Below are positions 5,962 through 13,768 of a stretch of DNA of 31,832 nt, one piece after another (position 1 is the first letter of the stretch; every line of letters begins with the position of its first letter). This stretch comes from Desulfobacter curvatus DSM 3379. Lineage in GTDB: Bacteria; Desulfobacterota; Desulfobacteria; Desulfobacterales; Desulfobacteraceae. The stretch spans positions 135 through 31,966 of the forward strand of contig NZ_KB893095.1 of the NCBI RefSeq assembly GCF_000373985.1. The letters run 5' to 3'. The notes under the pieces were generated by a model. It was not told the origin of the DNA and did no database searches. It saw only the letters and a list, made by a program, of their open reading frames with translations. The position numbers and the translations under genes are program-made.

Positions 5962-7242
5962 CTACGAAATCAGGAACAGGCTTAACTGGGGCCAGTAGGT
6001 GATGATAAGTACCGACAGCAGCAGCACCAGCATGAACGGGATTGTGGCCCGGTAAATTTCATCAATGGGTTTGTTGAACCGGTAACCTGCAATGAACAAG
6101 TTCATGCCCACGGGCGGGGTGAAATATCCGATCTGCATGTTTGCCAGGAAGATAATTCCTAAATGGACGGGATGTATCCCGTATTCCAGAGCCACGGGCA
6201 GTATGAGCGGCACCATGATGATGATGGCTGAAAAAATATCCAGCATGGCACCCAGAATCAGCAGGAAGATATTGAGCAGGATGAGAAACATCAGTTTGTC
6301 GGCGACAAAGGTTTCGCAGAATTTGAACAACTTCATGGGTGCTTCGGTATCAATGAGATAGTTGGTCAAGGCCAAAGATACCCCTAAAATAAGCAGGATT
6401 CCACCCACCATGACCATGGATTCCCGAATGATGCGGGGCAGTTTTCTTAATGGGATTTCCCGGTAGATCAATACTTCCACCACCAACACATACAAGGCTG
6501 TTACCGCAGCTGCCTCGGATACGGCAAAATATCCGGAATAGATTCCGAAAAATACGAACAGGGGAAGGGGCACTTCCCAGCCCGCTGCTTTAAGGGCTGA
6601 AAGGCAGTTTTTAACTGAAAACCGGGTTAAGGGCATCTGATTTCCCCGGTTGGCCCAGACGCTCCAAGCCGACAGCATCACAATCATAAGAAGTGCCGGG
6701 AACAGACCGGCCAGGAAGAGGTTTTCAATGGAAACCTTCTCGCCGTCGCTCATTTGCTGGGCAATGATGCCGTAAAGGATCAAGGGCAAAGACGGGGGCA
6801 ACAGCAGTCCAAGGCTGCCCGAGGTCGTCACAAGCCCCAGGCTGAACCGGTTCGTGTATCCGGCCTGGGTCAGGGCCGGGTATAACAGTGCCCCCATGGC
6901 TACAATGGTTACCCCGGACGCTCCGGTAAATGCCGTGAACAGCGCGCACACCACAAAGGCTACAATGGCGAGCCCGCCGGGCATCCATCCCAGAAATGCC
7001 CGGGTCAGGGTCACAAGCCGCTGGGAGGTATTACTCTCTCCAAGGATATATCCGGCAAAGGTAAACAAAGGCAGGGCCAGCAGGATAGGGGTATCTGCAA
7101 TCCGGTACAATTCAATGGCCATGACCGACAGGTCAATTTCAGACAGGTGAAATCCGTACATGGCCGCAGCAATGATCACCGTGAACAAAGGTGCGCCCAT
7201 CAGGGCAAAAACAATGAGCAGGCCGATAATTGTAAATGTCAT
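5962..7242 (-). CDS. dctM: TRAP transporter large membrane subunit
   Basis: This 426-residue, highly hydrophobic protein has about 12 membrane segments and family signatures such as LPLFTFAGYIL near the first quarter and LGIIFLANMQIGYFTPPVGMN (in two parts, residues about 365-385) near the end. It is the channel-forming subunit of a tripartite ATP-independent periplasmic transporter, driving solute uptake with a sodium or proton gradient. The ATG at 7242 begins one base after the dctQ stop, so translation is probably coupled. It is last in the minus-strand order tatT-dctP-dctQ-dctM. No terminator with a T run is seen after it. Confidence 0.93.
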   Translation of the reverse strand: MTFTIIGLLIVFALMGAPLFTVIIAAAMYGFHLSEIDLSVMAIELYRIADTPILLALPLFTFAGYILGESNTSQRLVTLTRAFLGWMPGGLAIVAFVVCALFTAFTGASGVTIVAMGALLYPALTQAGYTNRFSLGLVTTSGSLGLLLPPSLPLILYGIIAQQMSDGEKVSIENLFLAGLFPALLMIVMLSAWSVWANRGNQMPLTRFSVKNCLSALKAAGWEVPLPLFVFFGIYSGYFAVSEAAAVTALYVLVVEVLIYREIPLRKLPRIIRESMVMVGGILLILGVSLALTNYLIDTEAPMKLFKFCETFVADKLMFLILLNIFLLILGAMLDIFSAIIIMVPLILPVALEYGIHPVHLGIIFLANMQIGYFTPPVGMNLFIAGYRFNKPIDEIYRATIPFMLVLLLSVLIITYWPQLSLFLIS

Positions 7243-7243
7243 G

Positions 7244-7738
7244 TTATGAATGTTTCAGGGACCGGGGGATGAATATTCTGATCAGATTTCCCAGGAAAAA
7301 CAGGGCATATCTGATGGTGATGATGCCGAATGCAAAAGGAATTATAAGTTCACAGAGCCATATGGGCACCGAAAAAAATGCCAACATTCCGTCAGCTTTT
7401 TCCATGAGGACAAACCGTGCACTGTGCCAAGTCATCAGCGCACAGATAATCGTTGTGAACAGGTAAATCAAAAGGCCTGCAACCCGTTGAAGGCCCGTGG
7501 GCAGATATTTGGAGACAATGTCAATGCTGATGTGGTTATCGGTTCTTGAGGCCACCATGGCGCCGATGAGCCCCAGCCAGAGCACCAGCACACGAATCAG
7601 GGGATCAGCCCAGACAATACCTGCCTCAAAACCGTTTCTCAGAACGATCTGGAACACCGCAAGGCCGATCATGAGCAAAAGCAGGCTCACCAGCAGGGCA
7701 TCTTCGATTTTATGGAGAATGGAAATCATACGGGACAT
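7244..7738 (-). CDS. dctQ: TRAP transporter small membrane subunit
   Basis: This 164-residue protein has four predicted membrane helices. The DctQ motif appears as LVLWLGLIGAMVASRTDNHI (residues about 50-69), with the conserved W-x-G-x-x-x-A and the H-I following it. It forms the inner-membrane complex with the DctM subunit. The start lies 21 bases after the dctP stop; the ribosome binding site is weak. The product is expected in a 1:1:1 complex with DctM and the periplasmic binding protein. Confidence 0.92.
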   Translation of the reverse strand: MSRMISILHKIEDALLVSLLLLMIGLAVFQIVLRNGFEAGIVWADPLIRVLVLWLGLIGAMVASRTDNHISIDIVSKYLPTGLQRVAGLLIYLFTTIICALMTWHSARFVLMEKADGMLAFFSVPIWLCELIIPFAFGIITIRYALFFLGNLIRIFIPRSLKHS

Positions 7739-7759
7739 ATCAGATGAGCCCTGTTTTTT

Positions 7760-8767
7760 TTACTGGTTTTTACGGTACTGCGCAAGCAACGCATCTATTT
7801 TGTCTGCCGGCGCTTTGGGCAGATCTTTGGCTGTGATCATTTCTTGGGATGCTTTGGCTGCGGTTGCCATCCAATCATTCATCTGCTCCTGGGACGGAGT
7901 GATAAATTTAATCCCCTGTTTTTTTAAGGCTTCAATGGCTTTTACATTGTCCTGCCGGTTCAAGCGGTCTAACTCTTGAAGTGCCCGGGTCATAATGTCC
8001 GAAACGATTTTCCGGTCGTCCGGTGGTATTTTATTAAATGTTTTTTTGTCTATGGCAAAAACGGCATAAATATAGAGCAATGGAATATTGGTGATGTACT
8101 TTATTTCCGTGTGCCATTGGAGCACAACAGCACCCACCGGGGAAGTGCCCACGGTGTCAATGAGTCCGGACTGCAGTCCCGTGCGTACATCCGCCAAGGG
8201 CAGGGCAATGGGGGAAACCCCGAAACTGCTCACGGAATCCACAGTGGATTTATCATTGTCCGGCACCCATATTTTGCGGTCTTTAAGGTCGTCGATGGAT
8301 GTAATGGGCGATTTGGACATGATATATGCAAACCCGCCGCCTATGGGGGTAAAGCAGACAAACCCCGCATCATCAAGGCCTTCGATGATGTAGTCATCCA
8401 TGTGCCGGCGCACATAATCCACCTCTTCCTGGGATTTGAATTTCATGGGCTGGGAATAGATCTGATTGCCCTGGAAAAACGAGGAGAGACTGCCGGCCAT
8501 GAGTGCGCCGCCCTGGAGCTGGTTGATACGAATTTTGCGCAATACCGCCTTGTCATTTCCCATAACCCCGCCGGGATAGAATTTGAATTTTACGCGATTA
8601 TCCGTGGCCTGGGCAACCTGGTTGGCGCCTTTGCGCATTTGTTCCATCCACGAGGAACCTTCCGGTGAAATGGTGGCAATTTTTATGGTTACAGCGTGTG
8701 CGGAACCATAAAGAACCGTGATCGTCAGCATACAGGAAAATAATTGCACAATAGATTTTTTAAACAT
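7760..8767 (-). CDS. dctP: TRAP transporter periplasmic solute-binding protein
   Basis: This 335-residue protein begins with a signal peptide (MFKKSIVQLFSCML to SAHA, cleavage near residue 25). The mature part opens VTIKIATISPEGSSW, typical of DctP-family receptors, and includes LKDRKIWVPDNDKS and the ligand-contact stretch GLQSGLIDTVGTSPVGAV. Most TRAP receptors hold an Arg that binds a substrate carboxylate near residues 170-180; here that region reads LKDRKIW. The ligand cannot be named from sequence. Pairing with a TatT lipoprotein, as in the Treponema pallidum TatP-TatT system, suggests a hydrophobic or organic-acid ligand (inference). AAAGAGA precedes the ATG. Confidence 0.92.
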   Translation of the reverse strand: MFKKSIVQLFSCMLTITVLYGSAHAVTIKIATISPEGSSWMEQMRKGANQVAQATDNRVKFKFYPGGVMGNDKAVLRKIRINQLQGGALMAGSLSSFFQGNQIYSQPMKFKSQEEVDYVRRHMDDYIIEGLDDAGFVCFTPIGGGFAYIMSKSPITSIDDLKDRKIWVPDNDKSTVDSVSSFGVSPIALPLADVRTGLQSGLIDTVGTSPVGAVVLQWHTEIKYITNIPLLYIYAVFAIDKKTFNKIPPDDRKIVSDIMTRALQELDRLNRQDNVKAIEALKKQGIKFITPSQEQMNDWMATAAKASQEMITAKDLPKAPADKIDALLAQYRKNQ

Positions 8768-8787
8768 GGGTGAAATTCTCTTTGAGT

Positions 8788-9657
8788 TTAAAAATAGTCG
8801 TCAGCCTCATCCAGAAGTTTTCTTGCTTGCTGTTGGGCACAGGTGTTGACCAGGGTATAGCCGTCTATGTTTGGGTCTGTCTTTATCACCTCGTTAAGCA
8901 GTTGGTCAAAAAGCGGCCGGTCAAACATCATTTTGGCGTACAATTTTGCATAAACAACTTTTGCCATCAGATTTTTTCCCCCGGAAATGGAAACGGCTTT
9001 TTCAAAAAAGTGTTTTCCCTGTTCCGGCTTTCCGCCTAAGGCCGGTGGCAGAAAGGTCGCCAGGGTGCCCAGATACAGATAGGCAGCCCCGTCCTTGTAG
9101 GTTTCATCCAATTCAATGATTCGGTTCATGATGGCTTCGATCCGGGCGATGTCGGCCAGGGCATTGAAGTCATCCTTGTGCGCCATGATCCAGGAGCCCC
9201 AGGCATTTCCCAGGGTAAACAGATATGGCAGGTCGTCTGTTTCCATGGCATTTACAACAGTGCTGAACTGCTCAAAGGGCTTCTGCTTTAAATCACAGGC
9301 ATTTCTTTGGGCAAAGCAGACACTTTTCAGGGCATAATTCATGGCTTTGTCTGCCAATTTTCTTTTTCGTTCTCTGTCCGTGACAAACACATCTGAATAG
9401 GCGGTATAAAGCTGAGCGCCTGAAGAGAGCATGTCAGGGGAATCCGGGTCTTGGTCAATGAGGCTGTCAACCATGATCAGGTAGGCCGGCGCGCCGGACT
9501 CCACCATGGCCAGGTCGTTATTGTTCAGGATACTTCTGGACAAAGAGGTCATCATGTTGGATTTTACCCCGCAGCCGTGGGTAAAAAGCATTAGTCCCAG
9601 GGGCAATATGCAGAAAACAATAAATTGGCATGCTCTTTTAGTTAAGTGAAACGGCAT
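8788..9657 (-). CDS. tatT: TRAP transporter T-component lipoprotein (TatT family)
   Basis: This 289-residue protein starts with a lipoprotein-type signal (hydrophobic stretch, then LMLFTHGCG, likely lipidated Cys at about residue 29). The rest is helical. It carries the TatT-family signatures PDMLSSGAQLYTAYSDVF, GNAWGSWIMAH and YLYLGTLATFLPPALGGKPE. TatT proteins, first described as Tp0956 of Treponema pallidum, form TPR-like trimers that bind the periplasmic receptor encoded next to them. The gene is first in the operon, 20 bases before dctP. AAAGGA lies ten bases before the ATG. The substrate is unknown. Confidence 0.88.
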   Translation of the reverse strand: MPFHLTKRACQFIVFCILPLGLMLFTHGCGVKSNMMTSLSRSILNNNDLAMVESGAPAYLIMVDSLIDQDPDSPDMLSSGAQLYTAYSDVFVTDRERKRKLADKAMNYALKSVCFAQRNACDLKQKPFEQFSTVVNAMETDDLPYLFTLGNAWGSWIMAHKDDFNALADIARIEAIMNRIIELDETYKDGAAYLYLGTLATFLPPALGGKPEQGKHFFEKAVSISGGKNLMAKVVYAKLYAKMMFDRPLFDQLLNEVIKTDPNIDGYTLVNTCAQQQARKLLDEADDYF

Positions 9658-9890
9658 AAGCGTTTATCCTTTGTTGCCCCCTGTTCATCTTGAATTTAAC
9701 TGTAAAAGGTTTTTATTAGAAATAAATTAAATTTTATAATTCACGCACAAAACGTAGCTTTTTTAAAGGAAAAAATCAACCGGGCAGAGTGCATGATTTA
9801 AGTCATTAAAAATTCGAAAAGTATGGATATAATTACTTTAAATCATGATATAGTGGACTAAACTTATCGGGTTCCAAATAAAGATTGGAA
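9658..9890. promoter_or_regulatory. Divergent promoter region with inverted repeat
   Basis: This 233-base gap separates the divergent TRAP (minus) and NfeD (plus) operons and must hold promoters for both. CATGATTTAAGT (from about 9791) and ACTTTAAATCATG (to about 9847) form an imperfect inverted repeat with one extra base in the right arm; the left arm also contains its own near-palindrome TGATTTAAGTCA. A -10-like TATAAT (9828-9833) lies between the arms. The arrangement suggests a shared operator. The part from 9710 to 9780 is AT-rich and shows no clear element. Confidence 0.45.
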
Positions 9891-11390
9891 ATGATGCCTT
9901 TCAAAATGAGATCTGCCATGTTGCCGAAAAAAAAACAATCCCAGGTATGGGCCGCAGTCCTGTTTTTTGCGTTAACCCTTTGTGCTGCAGCGAATGCTGC
10001 CGAACCGGTGGTGCATATCATTCCCGTTTCGGGGACTGTTGAGCCGGGCATGGCCGCATACCTCAAACGGGTGGTGTCCTCCCTTGAAAAGGATGACTCC
10101 GCCATTTTGGTCTTTGCCATGGATACCTTTGGGGGACGGGTGGATGCAGCTTTTGATATTGTGGAAACCATTTGCACCGTACCAAAAGAAAGAACTATTG
10201 CCTATGTGGAGAAAAGAGCCATTTCCGCAGGTGCGTTGATTGCGCTTTCGGCCGGTACCCTGATCATGAAGGAAAATACCCTGATCGGTGACTGTGCGCC
10301 CATTATCCAGACCAGTGAAGGGCACAAGGAAGCAGGTGAGAAAACCCAGACCGTCCTCCGGGCCCAGTTTCGCACCCTGGCCAAACGAAACAACTATTCC
10401 CAAGTCCTGGCCGAATCCATGGTGTCCAAATCCATGGAAGTTTATAAGGTTACCCGGGGAGAGCATTCTGAGTACATGGATAAAACGACCTGGCAAGAGC
10501 TTTCCGAACAAGAAAAGAAAAAAATTACCAGCAAGTCAACAATTGTCAGCGAAGGCGAGCTCTTGACCATGGATGACAAAGAGGCTGCCGATCTTGGGTT
10601 TTCCCGTCGGAGCGTTGCAACCCTTGACCAGGCACTTGACGTGTTGGGGTACGGGGCGTCTGAAAAAATAGAGGTTTCGGAAAATTGGTCGGAAACTTTT
10701 GTCCGGTGGATCCAGCCGTTCCTGCCGATTCTCATGATTATAGGCATTGGTGCCGTGTATGTGGAAGTCAAGGCCCCGGGATTCGGCATCCCCGGCATTG
10801 TGGGTATTATTTGCCTGGGCTTTGTGTTTTTCAACCAGTATCTGGTGGGGCTTGCCGATTATACGGAAATCCTGGTATTCATCATCGGTTTCCTGCTGCT
10901 GGGCATGGAGATGTTTGTCCTGCCGGGATTCGGCATTGCCGGGATCAGTGCCATCCTTGTACTGGCCGCAGGCCTTGTGCTCTCTTTCCAGAATTTTGTG
11001 CTGCCCGACCCAAGCCTGCCCTGGCAGGGAGAACTCATGATAAAGAATCTGGGATTGGTCATGGGCACCGCCCTTGGGGCGCTGCTGGTTTCAATGTCTG
11101 TGGTGCGTTTTGCGCTGCCCAAGCTGTCAAAGGTGATCAAGGGGCCGTATCTGGAGGCCACACTTCAGGACTCCCGTGCCGAATCCAGCGAAGCCTCAGG
11201 TATTTGTGCAGATGATGAAGGCATTGCTTTGACAACGTTGCGGCCTTCGGGCAAGGTCCGTATCAAGGACAGGAAAGTTGATGCCGTTACCCAGGGGGAT
11301 TTTATTGATCCCGGCACACCTGTCCGGGTGGCCAAGGTAACAGCAGGCCATGTAATTGTTGAAACCATTATGGAGAAGATGGAAAAATGA
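9891..11390 (+). CDS. nfeD: Membrane-bound serine protease, long NfeD (NfeD1b, ClpP-class)
   Basis: The product is about 499 residues. Order of parts: signal peptide (VWAAVLFFALTLCAAANAA), periplasmic ClpP-like protease domain, four or more membrane helices, and a C-terminal OB-fold NfeD domain (TTLRPSGKVRIKDRKVDAV, about residues 445-465). The catalytic Ser is probably in KRAISAGALIALSAG (about residue 112). The dyad Lys is perhaps the one in GEKTQTV, by comparison with the archaeal 1510-N protease; the Lys is less certain. The family cleaves hydrophobic C-termini of stomatin/flotillin partners and occurs next to them, as here with floA. Start is unclear: ATG 9891 and 9894 follow a weak GGA, and a TTG lies at 9885. 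Its stop overlaps the next start (ATGA). Confidence 0.88.
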   Translation: MMPFKMRSAMLPKKKQSQVWAAVLFFALTLCAAANAAEPVVHIIPVSGTVEPGMAAYLKRVVSSLEKDDSAILVFAMDTFGGRVDAAFDIVETICTVPKERTIAYVEKRAISAGALIALSAGTLIMKENTLIGDCAPIIQTSEGHKEAGEKTQTVLRAQFRTLAKRNNYSQVLAESMVSKSMEVYKVTRGEHSEYMDKTTWQELSEQEKKKITSKSTIVSEGELLTMDDKEAADLGFSRRSVATLDQALDVLGYGASEKIEVSENWSETFVRWIQPFLPILMIIGIGAVYVEVKAPGFGIPGIVGIICLGFVFFNQYLVGLADYTEILVFIIGFLLLGMEMFVLPGFGIAGISAILVLAAGLVLSFQNFVLPDPSLPWQGELMIKNLGLVMGTALGALLVSMSVVRFALPKLSKVIKGPYLEATLQDSRAESSEASGICADDEGIALTTLRPSGKVRIKDRKVDAVTQGDFIDPGTPVRVAKVTAGHVIVETIMEKMEK

Positions 11391-11869
11391 ATGTCTGGAT
11401 ACTGCCTATAATTTTCCAGATTTTGGGAATTTTTACCGTTGTTGCCGAAATATTTCTGCCGTCCATGGGACTTTTATCCATCACTGCGCTGGGATTTATC
11501 GGATACTCCCTGTTCCTTGTGTTCAATACCTTTCCCATTTCAGCGTTTTATGCGGTATTGGGGGCGGATTTGATTCTGCTTCCTATGGTATTTATTCTGG
11601 GGTTTAAAATGCTGGCAGCGTCTCCGTTATCTCTTAAAAAAAATTTATCTGCATCCCAGGGGGTGGTTTCCCAGTCCCCGGATCTTAAAAATTACCTGGA
11701 CTGCACTGGGCACAGTATCACAACACTTCGTCCGTCCGGAACAGCTTTGATTGACGGGGTCCGTCTGGATGTGGTCACGGACGGAGAATTTATCGAGGCA
11801 GATACGCCTTTAAAGGTCTGCAAGGTCACAGGTAACCAGGTGATCGTCTGCCGCCGGGAAAATATATAA
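11387..11869 (+). CDS. Short NfeD-family membrane protein
   Basis: This 160-residue protein has three membrane helices in its first 85 residues. A C-terminal OB-fold (GHSITTLRPSGTALIDGVRL, about residues 108-127, ending VTGNQVIVCRREN) closely resembles the end of the long NfeD next to it, so the two probably arose by duplication of the NfeD module. It lacks the ClpP-like protease part. Its ATG overlaps the stop of the long nfeD by the ATGA arrangement, so translation is coupled. The family is thought to bind or organise flotillins through the OB domain. Confidence 0.85.
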   Translation: MNVWILPIIFQILGIFTVVAEIFLPSMGLLSITALGFIGYSLFLVFNTFPISAFYAVLGADLILLPMVFILGFKMLAASPLSLKKNLSASQGVVSQSPDLKNYLDCTGHSITTLRPSGTALIDGVRLDVVTDGEFIEADTPLKVCKVTGNQVIVCRRENI

Positions 11870-11870
11870 T

Positions 11871-11940
11871 AACAGCCATGGGCTGACTCAGCCCATCAAC
11901 ACCCATCGAATGTTAAAAGATCTGTGTCGGTTACACAGAC
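11871..11940 (+). repeat. Duplicated leader element, copy 1 (before floA)
   Basis: The spacer before floA carries a 16-base block, AACAGCCATGGGCTGA (11871-11886), and a 14-base block, AAAGATCTGTGTCG (11916-11929). Both recur exactly in the spacer after floA. Each block founds a hairpin: ATGGGCTGA pairs with TCAGCCCAT across the first, and CTGTGT with ACACAG across the second. Possible roles are RNA processing, stability or a regulator site. Confidence 0.6.
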
Positions 11941-11977
11941 GTTCTTATAAAAATAATTTTAAAAAAAGGTGACTTAC

Positions 11978-12967
11978 ATGCAGATTATGTCCATTCTTCT
12001 TATCATTGCCGGCATCCTCGGCCTGGTGATTGTTTACTTTGCATTTTCTTACATTGGTTTGTGGATTCAGGCTTTGGTGTCAGGCGCCCGGGTGGGGTTG
12101 TTCAACATTATTTTCATGCGGTTCAGGAAAGTGCCGCCTAAACTGGTCGTGGAATCCAAGATCATGGCCGTGAAAGCGGGGATTGATATTGCTACGGACA
12201 GTCTTGAATCCCATTACCTGGCTGGCGGGAATGTCTCCCGGGTGATCCAGGCGTTGATTGCTGCGGACAAAGCCAATATTGATCTTCCGTTTAACCGAGC
12301 CGCTGCCATTGATCTTGCCGGCCGGGATGTACTGGAAGCCGTACAGATGTCGGTTAACCCTAAAGTTATTGAAACCCCCATTGTGGCCGCCATGGCCAAG
12401 GACGGTATTCAGCTTAAAGCCATTTCCAGGGTCACGGTGCGGGCCAATATTGACCGCCTGGTGGGCGGGGCCGGTGAAGAGACCATTCTGGCACGTGTGG
12501 GCGAGGGCATTGTTACAACGATTGGTTCGGCCGTTACTCATAAACAGGTTCTGGAAAATCCGGACACCATCTCCAAAACCGTTTTAAGTAAGGGGCTGGA
12601 TGCAGGCACGGCCTACGAAATTCTTTCCATTGATATCGCGGATGTGGATGTGGGTAAAAACATCGGTGCTGAACTGGAAACCGACCGGGCCGAGGCCGAT
12701 AAGAAGATTGCCCAGGCCAAGGCAGAGGAAAAACGGGCCATGGCCTATGCCCAGGAACAGGAGATGAAGGCCCGGGTCCAGGAAATGCGGGCCAAGGTGG
12801 TGGAAGCCGAAGCCCAGGTGCCCCTGGCCATGGCCGAGGCGTTTAGAAGCGGCAATCTTGGGATTATGGACTACTATAAAATGCAGAATATCAGCGCCGA
12901 CACCCGGATGAGGGACACCATTGCATCCCCTGATCAGTGCGATCAGACTGATGAGTCTTTGAAATAA
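11978..12967 (+). CDS. floA: Flotillin-like protein FloA
   Basis: This 329-residue protein has one N-terminal membrane anchor (residues about 3-30), an SPFH domain, and a helical tail of Ala/Glu-rich repeats (AQAKAEEKRAMAYAQEQEMK). It ends with the FloA signature DYYKMQNISADTRMRD. Length and layout match the FloA/UPF0365 family of Bacillus YqfA (~331 residues), which scaffolds functional membrane microdomains. The order long NfeD, (short NfeD,) floA, small protein parallels the Bacillus yqeZ-yqfA-yqfB operon. The ATG at 11978 is chosen because AAAGGTG lies seven bases upstream; a GTG at 11969 would sit within that site. Confidence 0.92.
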   Translation: MQIMSILLIIAGILGLVIVYFAFSYIGLWIQALVSGARVGLFNIIFMRFRKVPPKLVVESKIMAVKAGIDIATDSLESHYLAGGNVSRVIQALIAADKANIDLPFNRAAAIDLAGRDVLEAVQMSVNPKVIETPIVAAMAKDGIQLKAISRVTVRANIDRLVGGAGEETILARVGEGIVTTIGSAVTHKQVLENPDTISKTVLSKGLDAGTAYEILSIDIADVDVGKNIGAELETDRAEADKKIAQAKAEEKRAMAYAQEQEMKARVQEMRAKVVEAEAQVPLAMAEAFRSGNLGIMDYYKMQNISADTRMRDTIASPDQCDQTDESLK

Positions 12968-13045
12968 CAGCCATGGGCTGAGTTGGTTTTTCACCGTTCA
13001 GCCCACCACAAACAGTGAAAGATCTGTGTCGAATACACGGATTTT
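12966..13045 (+). repeat. Duplicated leader element, copy 2 (after floA)
   Basis: AACAGCCATGGGCTGA (12966-12981) and AAAGATCTGTGTCG (13018-13031) repeat the two blocks of copy 1 without mismatch, while the bases between have diverged. The hairpins are kept: TGGGCTGA pairs with TTCAGCCCA, and TGTGT with ACACG or ACACA beyond. Distances from the second block to the next ATG are similar in both copies (about 49 and 51 bases). Confidence 0.6.
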
Positions 13046-13081
13046 CATGCAAAAATATCGAAACCAAGATCAGGAAATATT

Positions 13082-13666
13082 ATGGACTTTAGTGATTTTA
13101 TTACGTTGATCTTATTTTTTGTTTTTATCTTTGCACCTTTTTTAAAAAGAAAAAAGAAAGTGCAAACACCAGACAAATCAAAGCCGAGCGGCTTTTCCGT
13201 TCTGGGAAAAATAAGAGAGGCCCTTAAAGATGCGGCCATGGAAATGCAAGCCCAGGCCGAGCAGGCCCGGAAAAAAGAGGCATCCGGACAAAGTAAGCAA
13301 CCTCATGAGAGATCCTTTGAGCAGCCCGGGAAAGACCCTGTGAATCAAACGTTCTGGGATGAAATTGATGACAGGGAAGATGTGGATTTTTATCCCGGGA
13401 ACGCAGATGTCCACGTCTTGGAGCAGATTGAGCCTGTTGATGAAAAACCTCTTTGTGTTCCAACAGGAAGAGGACTTCACAGAAAAGCCGCCAATAGACC
13501 GGAAACAAGAGAGTCAAAATCCATTGGGCAGGGTACCATGCAAAGGCACTGCAATAGATCCGGTTCAAGACGGCTACCTGCCCGGGCCCGGGGACTTCGA
13601 AAGGCTGTGATCTGGTCGGAGATCCTTAGAAAACCGGTTGCGTTGAGGAATTCGGATTCGCTCTGA
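13082..13666 (+). CDS. Membrane-anchored charged protein, possibly frameshifted
   Basis: This 194-residue ORF has one N-terminal membrane helix (FITLILFFVFIFAPFL), then a lysine cluster and a long hydrophilic helix rich in Gln, Ala and Glu. The end LRKAVIWSEILRKPVALRN looks conserved in style (many related tails read AVIWSEIL-x-x-P-x-ALR). The middle, from about residue 125 to 172, is Arg-rich and unlike the rest. Over the same bases the +1 frame reads EEDFTEKPPIDRKQESQNPL, which fits the composition better. Two compensating indels near 13445 and 13600 are therefore suspected. The gene follows floA with a copy of the floA leader before it, so it likely belongs to the microdomain operon. Function unknown. 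Confidence 0.65.
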   Translation: MDFSDFITLILFFVFIFAPFLKRKKKVQTPDKSKPSGFSVLGKIREALKDAAMEMQAQAEQARKKEASGQSKQPHERSFEQPGKDPVNQTFWDEIDDREDVDFYPGNADVHVLEQIEPVDEKPLCVPTGRGLHRKAANRPETRESKSIGQGTMQRHCNRSGSRRLPARARGLRKAVIWSEILRKPVALRNSDSL

Positions 13667-13768
13667 CGGTATTGACATGGGTTAATTGTTCTGTCTTACA
13701 GCCAACCTTGAATAGAACCGTTTTGGCAAGGCCTGAAAAAGGTTGTCCCTGGAAGAGGATGGGAATTG

